From the NCBI RefSeq assembly GCF_018873765.1, contig NC_057918.1, positions 9,556,862 to 9,620,861 of the forward strand: a stretch of 64,000 nt of DNA. Reading direction: 5' to 3'. Below are positions 10,601-22,207 of this stretch, in pieces (the first letter of the stretch is position 1; every line of letters starts with the position of its first letter). The translations under genes were made by a program, and so were the position numbers. The notes beneath the pieces were generated by a model. It was not told where the DNA came from. It saw only the letters and a program-made list of their open reading frames with translations, and did not search any database. Source of the DNA: Telopea speciosissima (Eukaryota > Streptophyta > Magnoliopsida > Proteales > Proteaceae).

Positions 10601-11300
10601 TCTCTCTATTATCTCTCCTGTAGAAACTGTGAAGAGTAGTGTAGATAAACTCAAAGTGTAACTTCCTATTGATTTTCAAATTCGTTTTTGTATAGGTCAC
10701 ATACAATATAAATACAAACACCTGATATCACATTGGTACACGGTGAATTCAAACTCAATTCTTATCTTTACAAAGAGATTTCGATCCATTAGGAGTTCAT
10801 ACAAGAATTTCACATAGGACAGTAAGCAGAACTGAAGGTCAATCAGTCATTCTATAGCAGCACTCTTGTGATGGGATACTGCCGATTGATAGAAAACATG
10901 ACAAAAGAGACCTAATTTCTTACCAAAACCAAACCAATCTTTAGTTTAAGTTAACAAGGATTGTAAGTTCAGTAGTTTGATGGAGGAGGAAGAAGAACAC
11001 GTGAAGTAAAGATACCTTGATCCTGCATAGGCTGATGAGATGGGTCGTGAGACTGTGGTGATGTTGTTATTGGGTTTCCTTGAAGCTGATGAGCTAGACT
11101 GATCATTGGGGGGTGAAGAGGACATGAACGAGGGCCGAAACCATGGCAGACACGTCTTGTTCATTCATTCATGCCGATTGCAAGTACAGGGAATGTTCAG
11201 AGATGATGGAGGTAGTGTAGGGAGGAGGGGTTAGAGGGGATTTGAAGTGGAAGCTTCGGGGGGCACTTGTTCTCGTAATTTGCTTGGAGAGATTCCATTC
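7700..11300. repeat. Segmental tandem duplication, copy 2
   Basis: Direct partner of 1285-5080, with the same order and orientation of flank, exons and promoter-side sequence. By eye the C-terminal coding exon differs from copy 1 at roughly one residue in ten, while non-coding parts carry more indels, including an extra T/G-rich stretch at about 7930-7985. Confidence 0.9.
8900..11106 (-). CDS. AP2/ERF-coiled-coil fusion protein, copy 2
   Basis: Three exons keep phase: 11106-11016, 10422-9877 and 9801-8900; 512 aa from the in-frame ATG at 11106. The AP2 domain (about residues 37-97: [38 protein letters not shown]) is complete, with A14/D19, and is closest to ERF group X (ABR1/ERF113-like); such factors bind GCC-box-type DNA in stress and hormone responses. 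Downstream come a proline- and acid-rich linker, the [14 protein letters not shown] motif at the exon end, and in exon 3 the same C-terminal region as copy 1 ([54 protein letters not shown]). The group X motif AMVSAL is visible just upstream (ATG at 11168) but in another frame that stops at 11103; it may be an upstream ORF or a frame change. A fusion of these two domains is unusual and needs transcript support. Confidence 0.75.
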
Positions 11301-11916
11301 ATTTGTGGAAGAATTTCCATTTCCTTCCCTACCACCTAGTCGCTCCACCGCGGGAAAGGGGGAACAAAATATGGGTTCTGAGAATGGCTTATTTTGTTGG
11401 TGATTTTTTTTTTGCTTCAAAGCCAAATGCAATCGAAGCGACCGATTCGGGTTGCTTGTGAACATGAACCATTGGCTGATTTGCGATCTGTCTCAAGGTC
11501 AATAAAGGCTGCCTCGGAATTAAGGGAAAAGAAAAACGAATAATAGCCAGTTTAGAGTTGAGACTGCGACTAACAAAAGTCAATGTTGATGGCCGCCGCG
11601 AGAGGGCTTCAGTCGGTCTGCAATAATAGGCTGTCAATATGGTTGTGGCGTCGGAAACATATCCTCTACGGCGTAGTTGCCCGAGTAGCCATAGCAGCGC
11701 ATGCACAATGATCGTCCTACTCTTGCTTGGGTAGGGGTAAGGTGGTAAATACACATCTCACATGGTTTGCACTGTTATGACCGCTTGGACAGCTGGACTG
11801 TAGAAGATCTGAATCTTGTGGCGTCTGAGTAATCCGTTTAATTGGTTTAGGTGTCAAAGGGTGCTTTTTCAAAATTAGGACGATTTGATTCTTCCTCTTG
11901 TAGGTTATGGATACAT

Positions 11917-12089
11917 ATATTTCAAATATTTTGTTATCGATGGATTGTTAAATGAATCGAATAATAATTAGTTGGATAAGAGGATTATCATATTTGTACC
12001 TAAATAGTTTTCGGATAGATTTGGATTCTTCTAAACGGATACGAATTCGATCGAATACAGATTTTCAAATGTCCGTTGACATCCTTAGC
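11917..12089. mobile_element. Fragment of the AGGGATGTAAACGGAT hAT-like MITE
   Basis: Contains gattgttaaatgaatcg, ttcggatagatttggattc and ends gtccgttgacatccttag, matching the right half of the full copies at 50414-51056 and 25294-25898. The left half is missing. Confidence 0.7.
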
Positions 12090-12292
12090 TCTCCCCCCCC
12101 CCCCCTCTCTTTCTCTCTTTACGCACCCACCCCATCTCATGCGCTGCAACTCTGACACCCACCCTCCATCTCTGCTCGTCAATCCCCTACCATCCCTCTC
12201 CTCCTCGTTCTCAACTCCCACCCCATGCCCTCTCCTCTCTCTCGAATAAATGTGTAGAAGAAACTCCATGCCTCTTTCCTTCTTTGCACAAG

Positions 12293-12747
12293 GACTATTT
12301 TTGAGAACTAATAGGATGGGCATATTGCTTTTTGCTTGATGGACAGAACATCTATAGGATTTTCTTATTCGATCGACGAAATGAAGGTTGAGCTTTTTGG
12401 AATCTTGCAAGGGTGGAAACATGCTTTGAAGGATAAAATCCATCTCAAAGAAATCTAGATAAATAATCGTGATCTAAATGGCCTTTTGAATCCCTAAGGA
12501 GACATGTGTATTCCCTTGAATCTTCTCCCCTCCTATCTTGAGCTTGCCAAACTAACTTCCAACTTTTCAAGTGTAAATATCAGGCATAAAAACAATCTTT
12601 GGTTTCGAACCCTACACTCTTTAGCTCTCTTTTCTATTACTAATAGAACCTCTATGTTCCCTTTTTTAGCATGATGTTCATACTTTCTGCTCTCTTTGAG
12701 ATATAAATATTTTCTTTTCCATAAAAAAAAAAAAGACTATTTTTGAG
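12293..12747 (+). mobile_element. 5'-truncated LINE with 13-bp TSD and A-tail
   Basis: The direct repeat GACTATTTTTGAG (12293-12305 and 12735-12747) flanks about 430 bp ending in a 12-A tail. The inside ends with gagatataaatattttctt, as in 3' ends of plant L1 LINEs, and begins with a frame reading VELFGILQGWKHALKDKIHL, which recalls the RNase H end of ORF2. This is a short, fairly young, 5'-truncated L1 insertion. Confidence 0.65.
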
Positions 12748-15005
12748 GTAGAATCATCATGCCTTACCATAAGATGATTCTAGGTCAATTTTCTTCCTCA
12801 TAAAATCAGCCCAATTCCCCCTCCTCCTTTAGAATAATTCTGAATAATTCTCTGTCTAATATTTCCCAAATTCTAATTTGCTAAGTATAATTCCAAGTCA
12901 CATTTTTTTTTTGGTGTAACATTCTAATTATTTCAATTTTATTCTTTGTTTTTACTATTATATTAGTTTTATATTTTCCCTACTATTGTTGACTTTAACA
13001 GGCTAAGGATTTGATCGATCTCCCTGGTATTCAATCAGTTTGGTTTGCAATTTTTGTTTTGGGTAAGGCATAATTTATTCATTAACGTAAGAATACATTG
13101 AAGTTGGATTACAAAGATCCATCAACCACAGAGTGGAAATGGTTATATTGTTGTACACGTCAATGACGTGACCTTCTCAGTTAAAGAATCAACCACATTG
13201 TTGAATTCCCTAGAAATGAATTGTAAAGAAAAAAAATGTTTGAAAATAAGAGGAGAGATGAGAGATATCATCCAACACCAGCTTAACAATTAGATGGGTA
13301 GATACAGTAGATAAATCCTAGAAAGTTTCTTTACTTGCAAACTTTAAAAGCTTATAAGATATTCTTAAAAAATTTACAGAATTTCTTTAAAAAAAAATTT
13401 ATCGAAGAAGCCAGTGATGACATTCTTCAAGAGGATGCAAATTATATTCTTTCAAAATTGGAATTATGTAATATTATTCAATTTGAAGAATTTCTTAAAC
13501 TTTAATCTTACTATCTACTACTTGAGTTGAATAAAAAATTTTGGATACTACAATTTTTTCAATAACTCACAAACCCAGATGAATTATCATCATTGTGTCT
13601 TGTCTCGGCGCAGCACTAAGCAGCCTGGCAGCCTTCTATTTTCCGATTCTACTACTTGCTCAAAAAGGATCATAGGATGGATCAGCCAGGGAAATGGAGC
13701 AGCTAATGATCCGGGTCATTCTTCCTTCCATTATTCGTAGGTTAGCATAATAAAATAGTTTATGAGTATAAATTAATTGGGTACCTCGTGACCTTTTGGG
13801 TTTAATTGGATCTAGATTCTGTAGGAAAGGACTGAGAAGTGAGAACCTAGGATTGATTAGGTTTACTTTAAAGGAAAATGTTCTCTAAGCCGACTGCGAA
13901 GAGTACATTACCATTCACCGTTTTAGATATGTATTGGCATATGTCTTGGTGGCATCAGTTAAAAAAGTATTTTTCTTTGCAGTTACGACTATAGTTAGCA
14001 AAAATGGGAATGACAAAAAATAGAAATGGATGGTATGGATTTTAAATAATGTAAAACTCCGAACGGTATTCTAACAAAAGGTCAAAAAAACAAAGAATGA
14101 CAAAGAAAAAGATAATGGATGATACACATTTTAAACGTGTAGATTAAAAAAACATGATAGTATACTCATATAAAGTGTTCATAACAACAATAACATCCAA
14201 CATTAATGCATATATATTCCACAATCCATTATAAGTTTCAAGAAAAAAATAAATAAATAATAATCGATAAACATGAAATGAAAAGGGTTATAGTTTTTGC
14301 ATAGAGAAATTGTTTTAACGTAAATAATTGATTCGATATAGTTATACTTTAAGGAAAAAAGTAATCTGTGTTGGAGTAGTCCACGTCTAGATACAAGGGG
14401 GCGAAATGCCCATCCCGCTCCACATGGAAGGTGAAAATCTCACCCCCCATGATGCCAATGCACACACAGAGGGGCCATGCACCCCCACAGAGAACGCCGA
14501 CCCATGTTTTAAGACATTCATCACATGAAATAAGTCTTATACTCCCTTATCTGTAAATACTCTATACACATGAACTCTGCTTTAGGAAATTTTTTTTCTT
14601 GTTATCTTATGACTTAAATAAATTTATTAAAATAATGCTATTACAGTTGTACTTAATTTTGAATTGGAGACCTCATTTAGTATTATTAAGAATTGACGTT
14701 GGCATGTAATCCATTTTGAATCAGGAACCTCATTTCTCAATGAAGTCATTTTTGCTGAACTTAAATACGATACGCGTGCCGTATTTTAGTTTTAATCAAA
14801 CACAAACAATGTTAAAAATGCAAATGGAAAAAGTATGTGTTTTTTTTTTCATTCATCCGAGAAGTGTACCGCAAAACATGTTTAAAACGCTAAAAATTGG
14901 GAATGGAGTTCTAATTGCATTTTTTCTAACACTAGTTTTGACCAATTCAGACTTAATACAATCCTTTACGTATCGGTATCATATCAGTATCAGCAGCTGA
15001 AATGA

Positions 15006-15063
15006 TTTCTCTATTTCAGGTTCAGGCCTCTTGGACATGGTTTCTCCCATCACCTCATAGCTT
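15006..15063. repeat. 58-bp sequence repeated on the other side of GT92
   Basis: The sequence from tttctctatttcaggttcag to cacctcatagctt recurs, in part tandemly, at 19482-19608. The two sites lie on opposite sides of the GT92 gene. The origin is unknown. Confidence 0.7.
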
Positions 15064-16361
15064 GAATAGATAGTATGAAAAAACCCGGCTATGGCTCATA
15101 AAACCTTCTCACAAATTGATTAGAGTAATTGAATTTGACATTTACGTTGGGGCCCGATGTTAATCAACCCTATTTTAGGTTTTCATCATTCAGTTCCAAC
15201 TGTATTCAGGTTTTGTTTACTTAATTTGTTTTTGAGAGACAGAGAGAGGTAAGAAATGAGGTGCTCATGAAAATCATTGCAGATTCTTATAATGATAATT
15301 GCTGCTAATTGTAGTACTACTAGTAGTAGTGTATATCAAGTAAAGGGAGAAGGTTCTCTGTGCTGCAGTGCAGGTTACGTCGAGGCATAAAGACAGTCTA
15401 TGTAGGGAACAAGATGATCATTACACCCACCCCATGAACCTGAGTGCAACCTACGTTGCGGTACAGAGAACAGCACCCCTTGAAGTAACATTTTACTATA
15501 CCAACTTTCAACGCCGTCTCCCCCAAATGTATTCATTTTTTGATTTAGATAAAGAAAAACGGAAAAATAAGAAAAGAAGGCGGTACTGGGCCAAATCAAT
15601 AAGCTTCAGACACGTTGATGACAAGACAATCAGTCACATACGCCGTGAGCTGTTGTGGGAGAAAAGCCAGAAATTAATGGTTTTAACCAACGTTCTGCTT
15701 GTTTTATTAGTAAACTTCTTATTCTTTCTATTGGTTTTACTGTATCCCTCTTTCCCCTCAAGTCCTCAAAGGCAACAACAGCTCAGCGTATGCCGGTCCT
15801 ACAGACTACGGTCCCTTGGACTCACACTCTCACACCCAGTCACCGACACTTCTTAATGGCAAAAGGAAAAACGAAAAGAGAAAAAGGGGAAAGAACAAAA
15901 AAAGGGAGGTCTGCTCGTATAATATGTAATTATTGTAGTAAGGAAGGACTGGGGAAGGTAATTTTTAATATAATATGCCCTACTCCCAGTCTCCTATATC
16001 CTTGCTATATTGCCATTGGGCAATTTGGGTCAAAAAGAATAAATTACTTACAGTAGTAGTGAGTAGATGAAGGAAGATTAGTGGACTCTTTTCAATTTCA
16101 CTTGAGCAAAGGACAAGGACGGTAGCCGTTTCTTCTCCTACCCTTTTCCAGATTTCGTTTCATTCATTATTGTCTCTGCTACTGTTACTGTACCATCCCC
16201 TCTTCCATCTCTCTTCTTTAACTCCTGCAGGCCTCTCCCCACCGAACCCCCGTCGTTTGCAGAGATCTACACGTTCACATGGCATCATCGCCGCCAGGAG
16301 TAGCACCAACTTGCTATCGATCTGGGTAACCAGTACCAAGTACTGTTTTGGGCAGAGAAGC

Positions 16362-18302
16362 ATGGATACTACTAAGCAGCAGCGCCGCAAGCGAAAGCGC
16401 TTCTTCAGACCCTCGTTCTCCTCCTTACTCTCTCACTACTATTCCATCTGGCCTCTCATCCTCTGCTTCTGCTGCTTTGTCTTCCTCCTCCTTGACGGCT
16501 TCTCTACCATCGGATCATCAGCCTTCCACCCTGTTCTCATCGTCTCACGCTTGCCTTTACTGTCCACTTCATCATCTACAGCCACGAATTCTATCCTCCT
16601 ACATTCTGCCGATGACAGTGATGATGATGATGATGATGATACTGGGTTTTTGCCGTTGAAGGTTGAGGATCGAGTCTTGTTCCCGGACCATGTGTTGCTG
16701 TTCCTCTCCAACTCCAACAGGAAATCTCTACAGCGTATCCACCGTGCCAGAAAATTGGATTGTGTCTATAAAATCAGTAACAGTAACAATTCGAATGAGA
16801 TAGTAGAGGAGAGCCACCGCATCACACTTCCCATCCTATCTGTGGACGAATTCGATGGTTCCAGATCAATTGCCCGCTGTCCCACTCCGCCTGCTAATTA
16901 CTCCTCTTCGGTTTTTCTCCAGAGACATCGGATTAGAGAGCAGCACAACCTGGGAAAAGAAGAAGAAGAAGAAGCTGCGTTGGTAGGAATTGGAATTGAT
17001 CAGCCGGTTCATTCGTGGGAGAGTCTGGTATATAGTGCAGCTTTGGATGGAGACACGGCAGTGGTGTTCGTCAAGGGATTGAATCTTCGCCCTGATAGAG
17101 CCACAGATCCAACCCAATTCATCTGTCACTTCGGTTGGGGGAATAGGCAGAGGAATTCTAGGTACACTTTCACCAGTGAGGCCCTTTCTGCAGCACAGGA
17201 AGTTGTCCGATGCTCGCTCCCTGTTAGCATTCAAAACAAAATAGTTAGAGCTCATGGGATCCGAGTCACCATCGGTGCAGCTTCATTGGGAGCGTTGGAC
17301 CGAGTTAGAACTCCTCCCCTTCATATTCCTCTACCGTCCGTCGCTAAGATCTTCTTCAATTCCACCACCACCACCACTACCACTACCACTGCTCAAGATA
17401 GAGAGGAAGACAAAGGTGAGCAGAAGAAATATGAGCTCTGTATGTGCACCATGATATGGAACCAAGCTGCCTCCCTCCAGGAATGGATCATCTACCATGC
17501 CTGGCTCGGGGTTGAGCGCTGGTTCATCTATGACAACAACAGCGACGACAACATCAAGCAAGTGATCGATGAACTCAATCAAGAGAACTACAATGTCAGC
17601 AGGCACGTCTGGCCTTGGCTCAAGACCCAGGAAGCTGGTTTCTCGCACTGCACTCTCATGGCAAAGACCGAATGCAATTGGGTGGGATTCATGGATGTTG
17701 ATGAGTTCTTCTACTTCCGTGTACCCTCTTCACGCAGAATGATCCGTAAGTTAGGGCATCCAGGTCGAGATTCCCTCAAATCCCTCGCTGCAAATTTCTC
17801 TTCTTCAGCAATAATCGGTGAGATCAGGACAGCCTGCTACAGCTTTGGACCGTCAGGGCTAAGCACACCTCCTTCGCAGGGAGTGATGGTGAGCTACACA
17901 TGCCGGCTTCGGAGCCCTGAGAGGCACAAGTCCATTGTGCGCCTCAATGCTATAGCCGATACCTTACTCAATGTAGTTCACCATTTCCGGCTTAAAAAAG
18001 GGTACAGATACCTAAACCTGCCCCAAAGCACAGCTGTTATAAACCACTACAAGTACCAGGTGTGGGAAGCGTTCAGAGCCAAGTTCTCCAGAAGGGCAGC
18101 CACCTATGTCGTTGATTGGCAAGAGAAACAGAATGAGGGATCCAAGGACAGGGTGCCTGGGCTTGGGACTGAGGCCATTGAGCCACCCAATTGGCCACTC
18201 CAGTTCTGTGAAGTATGGGATACTCGCTTAAGGGACTTCGTCGTAGCCAACTTGGCTGATCCTGCAACTGGGGTTCTGCCCTGGGAGAGCTCCCTTCAGT
18301 AA
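16362..18302 (+). CDS. Glycosyltransferase family 92 (DUF23) protein
   Basis: Single-exon gene, 646 aa from the ATG at 16362 (MDTTKQQRRKRKRFF); the open frame extends 64 codons further up, but this start gives the expected type II layout: basic cytosolic tail, one membrane anchor at about residues 29-47 (WPLILCFCCFVFLLLDG), then a lumenal domain. The GT92 domain starts near residue 356 (ELCMCTMIWNQAASLQEWI, WFIYDNNSDDN) and includes the metal/sugar-nucleotide-type motif FMDVDEFFYF near 444, then NHYKYQ and WPLQFCEVWDTRL towards the end. GT92 enzymes act in the Golgi; the plant GALS branch makes pectic beta-1,4-galactan, but this protein looks closer to the uncharacterised plant GT92 group. 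Low-complexity runs of Asp (near 87-95), Glu and Thr are coded by trinucleotide repeats and may vary between alleles. Confidence 0.9.
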   Translation: MDTTKQQRRKRKRFFRPSFSSLLSHYYSIWPLILCFCCFVFLLLDGFSTIGSSAFHPVLIVSRLPLLSTSSSTATNSILLHSADDSDDDDDDDTGFLPLKVEDRVLFPDHVLLFLSNSNRKSLQRIHRARKLDCVYKISNSNNSNEIVEESHRITLPILSVDEFDGSRSIARCPTPPANYSSSVFLQRHRIREQHNLGKEEEEEAALVGIGIDQPVHSWESLVYSAALDGDTAVVFVKGLNLRPDRATDPTQFICHFGWGNRQRNSRYTFTSEALSAAQEVVRCSLPVSIQNKIVRAHGIRVTIGAASLGALDRVRTPPLHIPLPSVAKIFFNSTTTTTTTTTAQDREEDKGEQKKYELCMCTMIWNQAASLQEWIIYHAWLGVERWFIYDNNSDDNIKQVIDELNQENYNVSRHVWPWLKTQEAGFSHCTLMAKTECNWVGFMDVDEFFYFRVPSSRRMIRKLGHPGRDSLKSLAANFSSSAIIGEIRTACYSFGPSGLSTPPSQGVMVSYTCRLRSPERHKSIVRLNAIADTLLNVVHHFRLKKGYRYLNLPQSTAVINHYKYQVWEAFRAKFSRRAATYVVDWQEKQNEGSKDRVPGLGTEAIEPPNWPLQFCEVWDTRLRDFVVANLADPATGVLPWESSLQ

Positions 18303-18893
18303 CAAAACACTCATGGTGCTGCATCTTGCCATGGTCTATGTAAACGAATCACTTGTACAACCACACCCATTCTTTTTTTTTTCTTCCCATCTTCTCACCT
18401 TTTGTCCTGCTTTTTTGTTTTGCCTGACATGGAATTCAGAGAAGCCATAGATAATTATAGGGTTTCACATTTTTTTGTAATTTAGTGAGGACATCACAAG
18501 ATAATTTTTTTCACATACTTGTTGACTCATTTAAAATTACTCTTGTTCTTTCAGTTTATGTGAATTTCCCTGGGAACAGAAACATATACCTAACCACAGG
18601 AAGACTTCAAATATCAACGGAAACATCTAATCAGTTCAGAGTACCTAAATGAAAAAGAACGAATCTTCAAAAGCCGCATTTCGGGTTTTCACAAATCACA
18701 GCAAATTTGAAATATAATTGAATCAGTATCTGTAAACAAACCTACAAAAAAATATCGCAAGCTACACCCCATGCCTTCCCAGCTTATCTCATCGACTCAA
18801 AAGTCGGAACAAATAACAGTAGATCAGATTACATCATAAGATTTAATAATAAAAAAAAAAAATCCATGAGTTGATGCTACATCATGGAACTCC
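18303..18893. other. Convergent 3' flanks of GT92 and the 57-aa gene
   Basis: About 590 bp separate the two convergent stop codons. The region is AT-rich, has no gene, and probably holds both 3' UTRs. Confidence 0.5.
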
Positions 18894-21800
18894 TCACTGG
18901 TTTTGATTTTGAGATCCTTCCTCTTCCATTTTCTGCAAAAAAAAATAATAGTAATAAGAAAACAATATAAAAGCTACTTCAAGTCAGAGAGCAACAGTAT
19001 ACAGCAGCAATATCAGATGAGTAAACTCTATAACATCAAACATGAATGGATTAAACCAATAAAAGAAAAAAAAGACATGAATGGGAAAACGGTACTAATA
19101 TGAAAAATCATGCAGCCTGATAATTAAATTTTTTGATAAAAACAAAGAACCCAGGCAGAAGTTCAATGGAGTATTTAAACCAGACTGGACTGGCCAGTTA
19201 AACTGATTGAACAGCCAGCCACTGGTTCTTTGACTGAACATTCCACCAGAGAACTTCAAAGCACAAGAACCAGAAGAACCCAAATGACCTACTCGGCCTT
19301 TTTTCCAACTCAGAGTTTCTGAAAACCCAAACTGTTCTTCTAAAGATGTAATTTAAGCTAGAAAGAAAGAATATTTACAAAACATCTTTATTTTTTTCGG
19401 TACAAAACCAAAATCTCAAAAAAAGGGGGAAGAAAACTTGGATCTGGCAAGTTGTTTGGGATTCAGGCAATCCAGAGAGAGAGGCCTCCTGGACATGGTT
19501 TCTCCCATCACCTCATAACTTGCCCCAACTTATTGGGTTTCTCTATTTCAGGTTCAGGCCTCTTGGACATGGTTTCTCTCTTCTTTTAACTTGCCCAAAC
19601 CTATTGGGCCTCTCTCTCTCTGATCCAACAAAACTATTTTAAGTAGCCTAGCCCCGCGCCCCCCCCCCCCCCCCAAAAAAAAGGGTGCCAGCAGATTTCC
19701 TAGTCAAAATTGAAGGTAAGTAGCATAACTTATCAATAAAAACCAGAGCTTACCTGCAATAAAAGTAACCATAAAAGGCTAGTGCAACAGATTAGGAAAA
19801 AAAAAAGAAGGTTCCCCATGACTCAAAAGAATGAAGACCTTAGTTCCATCTTCAAATTACTGCACTTCAAGTACACAATAAAACTGGATATATTTGGAAC
19901 TTGCGAGGCATCATAGAAGACCTAGCAATCCAAAAACCCAAAGAATAATATCTTATAGAAGAAGGTGAAACATACAAAATGATGCATTAAGGGGTTAAAA
20001 GGTTGAAAAAAGAAAAAGAAAAACATGTATAAGTGAAGATCCATGAATCATGATTACTTTGACAATCACTAGTAGTAAAGACTGCTTCAATAGCTCTTTC
20101 AGTTTGTACTTTGACAATCACTAGTAGTAAAGACTGCTTCACTAGCTCTTTAAGTTTGCTCCAAGAAAGAAAAATGAAATTCTGGCATTTAGAAAATTTC
20201 TGACCAAATTTTCATTGGAAGTTTATGGTTATGGCCCAATCTTTAGTGACTTCTCCCCTCTGCGTCTTTAGCCATTAAACCAAATTGCACAAAGTAGACT
20301 TTTCAAGCATTTTTTTAAGTTTTATGTAGACAAGTCGCAAAATGTGTTAAGAGTTGAGACTTACCACAAGTACATGACAATCAAGAAATTGGTCACAAAA
20401 TTGGACAACCAAGTAAGATGCCATGTGGAGTATATTATCTACAAAAGATTGAGTCAGCCCATTTCATTTTGGCTGAAGATAAATATCCCAAAACCATTTA
20501 AAGCAAGATGTGTTGAAATAGCTGTCCAGCCAAAATGACCTAATACCCTGAAGTTCTTAACCAATGTGTATCAGTGGGTTAAGTCATTTTCACCTGGCAT
20601 CTGAAATGAAATACGAACACAGAAGTATTTGGACTGTATAGGTGGCTTAGTTTAAAGCCCACAAATAATTTAGTTGAATGACTGACCATGGGCAGGACCC
20701 AAGATTTAAGTCCGGCCAACTTCCATAATTAAGTCACCCAAAAAATAGTCTCATAAAATCATGGAAGTTTTCAGTGAAGTAGTTTTAACCTTCCACCACT
20801 GACATCTCAGAGTCTCAAGTTGCAGAGGAAGAAAAAAAAAGGGCCATTACCCAGTGCTGGCCCTACTATGTGGGGTCCTGGGAGGGGTGAGTTTGGAGTC
20901 AGTCCTAACCTTTGGCATTTTTGCACAAAGCGACTGCCCTCAAGACTCAAACCTGGGCATTTGCCCTGGCAGCCTGAACCTTTTACCATTGCCTTCAGCA
21001 ATATTGCTTGTACAATGGGTCATTGATGTTTCCTCGACACCATTTTCCCCTTGGGAACATGTGTGTGATGCAGATTCATCATCGAAATGGGCTTATTTCT
21101 TTAGGAATAAGTCTAGGGTTGGGTTACATACATGTTGGGCCTTTGATCCCATGGGTTTCTAATGTAATAGGCCACTTTTATGGGCCTAAAATATGGGTAA
21201 ATAGGTTGCATACGGGATTAGCTCCCATACTTAGTTTTATTTCCATACTTAGCTTTTTATTTGGTGTTTTAAATTGAAGCGGTTCAACCAATAATTCGAT
21301 TTAAGTGATTTTATTAGTTTTTCTTTTAGTTGTTTAGTTGGGCTGGATTAGGACTCTATTTTGAATCTATTTCAGTTTCCTAGTCAGTTTAAGTTAGCTA
21401 ATAGGTTTAGTGTCTAAGTCTATTTTTGAGTCTTCTATATAAGTTTGTAAGGGAGGCCAGCATTGAATACGAATTTTGATTAATAAAAACTCAGCTTTAT
21501 GATTGCTGCCTTTGTTGCTGCTGTTGTTCCTTGAGAGTGTTGCATCCTAGTGGGTTTATCAAGGTGGAAAGGGTGGGTGGACTCCTACGACTCCTTGCAT
21601 CTGCTTATGATCGGGAGGTCCTCTTCAATTAATTATCAAGCTCCTACTGCTGTTGATCTTCAAAACCAGTGAGTTATTTAATTTTCTACAACTATCTTCT
21701 TCTCCTAATTCCTTACAGTCTATCCTAATCATTCTCCAATCGACCTCCATTAATCCTATCTCCATTAAACCCTAATTTCCCAATTCAGAACAATTTCCCC

Positions 21801-22167
21801 ATTAGTTTATCATCAAATTTCAACCACAGTACCCTCACTGCCCTACCTATACTCGATCCAAAACCCTGCCCTTAAATTCCCATTAGAAACCCTAAATTTA
21901 GCCTATTTCCTAATTCCTAAAACCCGAAACCCTAACCCTAATTCTGCAGAATTTTTCAAACTTAACCAAATCCAATTATTTTTATCCCATAATAACCCCC
22001 TAGACCTGCATATTAAAGCCATATAAGACCCATTCCCAAATTCCCATCCTAAACCCTAGAATTAACCTAAAATCTAGTGCTGTCCATTCGTACCAGCAAC
22101 CCCTTTTGCTATTGATCCTGTTATCTGGCTCCTAGTAGGTCTCCTACCTATCTAGGACTACATTAGT

Positions 22168-22207
<40 letters not shown>

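Larger units (their letters stand above)
11301..16361. other. Intergenic region between ERF copy 2 and GT92
   Basis: No gene recognised. It holds a hAT-type MITE fragment (about 11917-12089), a truncated LINE (12293-12747) and AT-rich sequence. A GC-richer repeat-like stretch at about 14395-14500 and a 58-bp sequence at 15006-15063 also found near 19.5 kb lie here. The open frame at 15368-15856 shows no family similarity. Confidence 0.5.

Noticed and set aside
11389-11754. 121-codon open frame upstream of ERF copy 2
   Set aside because: No counterpart upstream of copy 1 and no motif; likely promoter-side chance frame.
15368-15856. 162-codon open frame upstream of GT92
   Set aside because: No recognisable domain or start context; mixed basic and hydrophobic stretches look like chance translation of leader or intergenic DNA.
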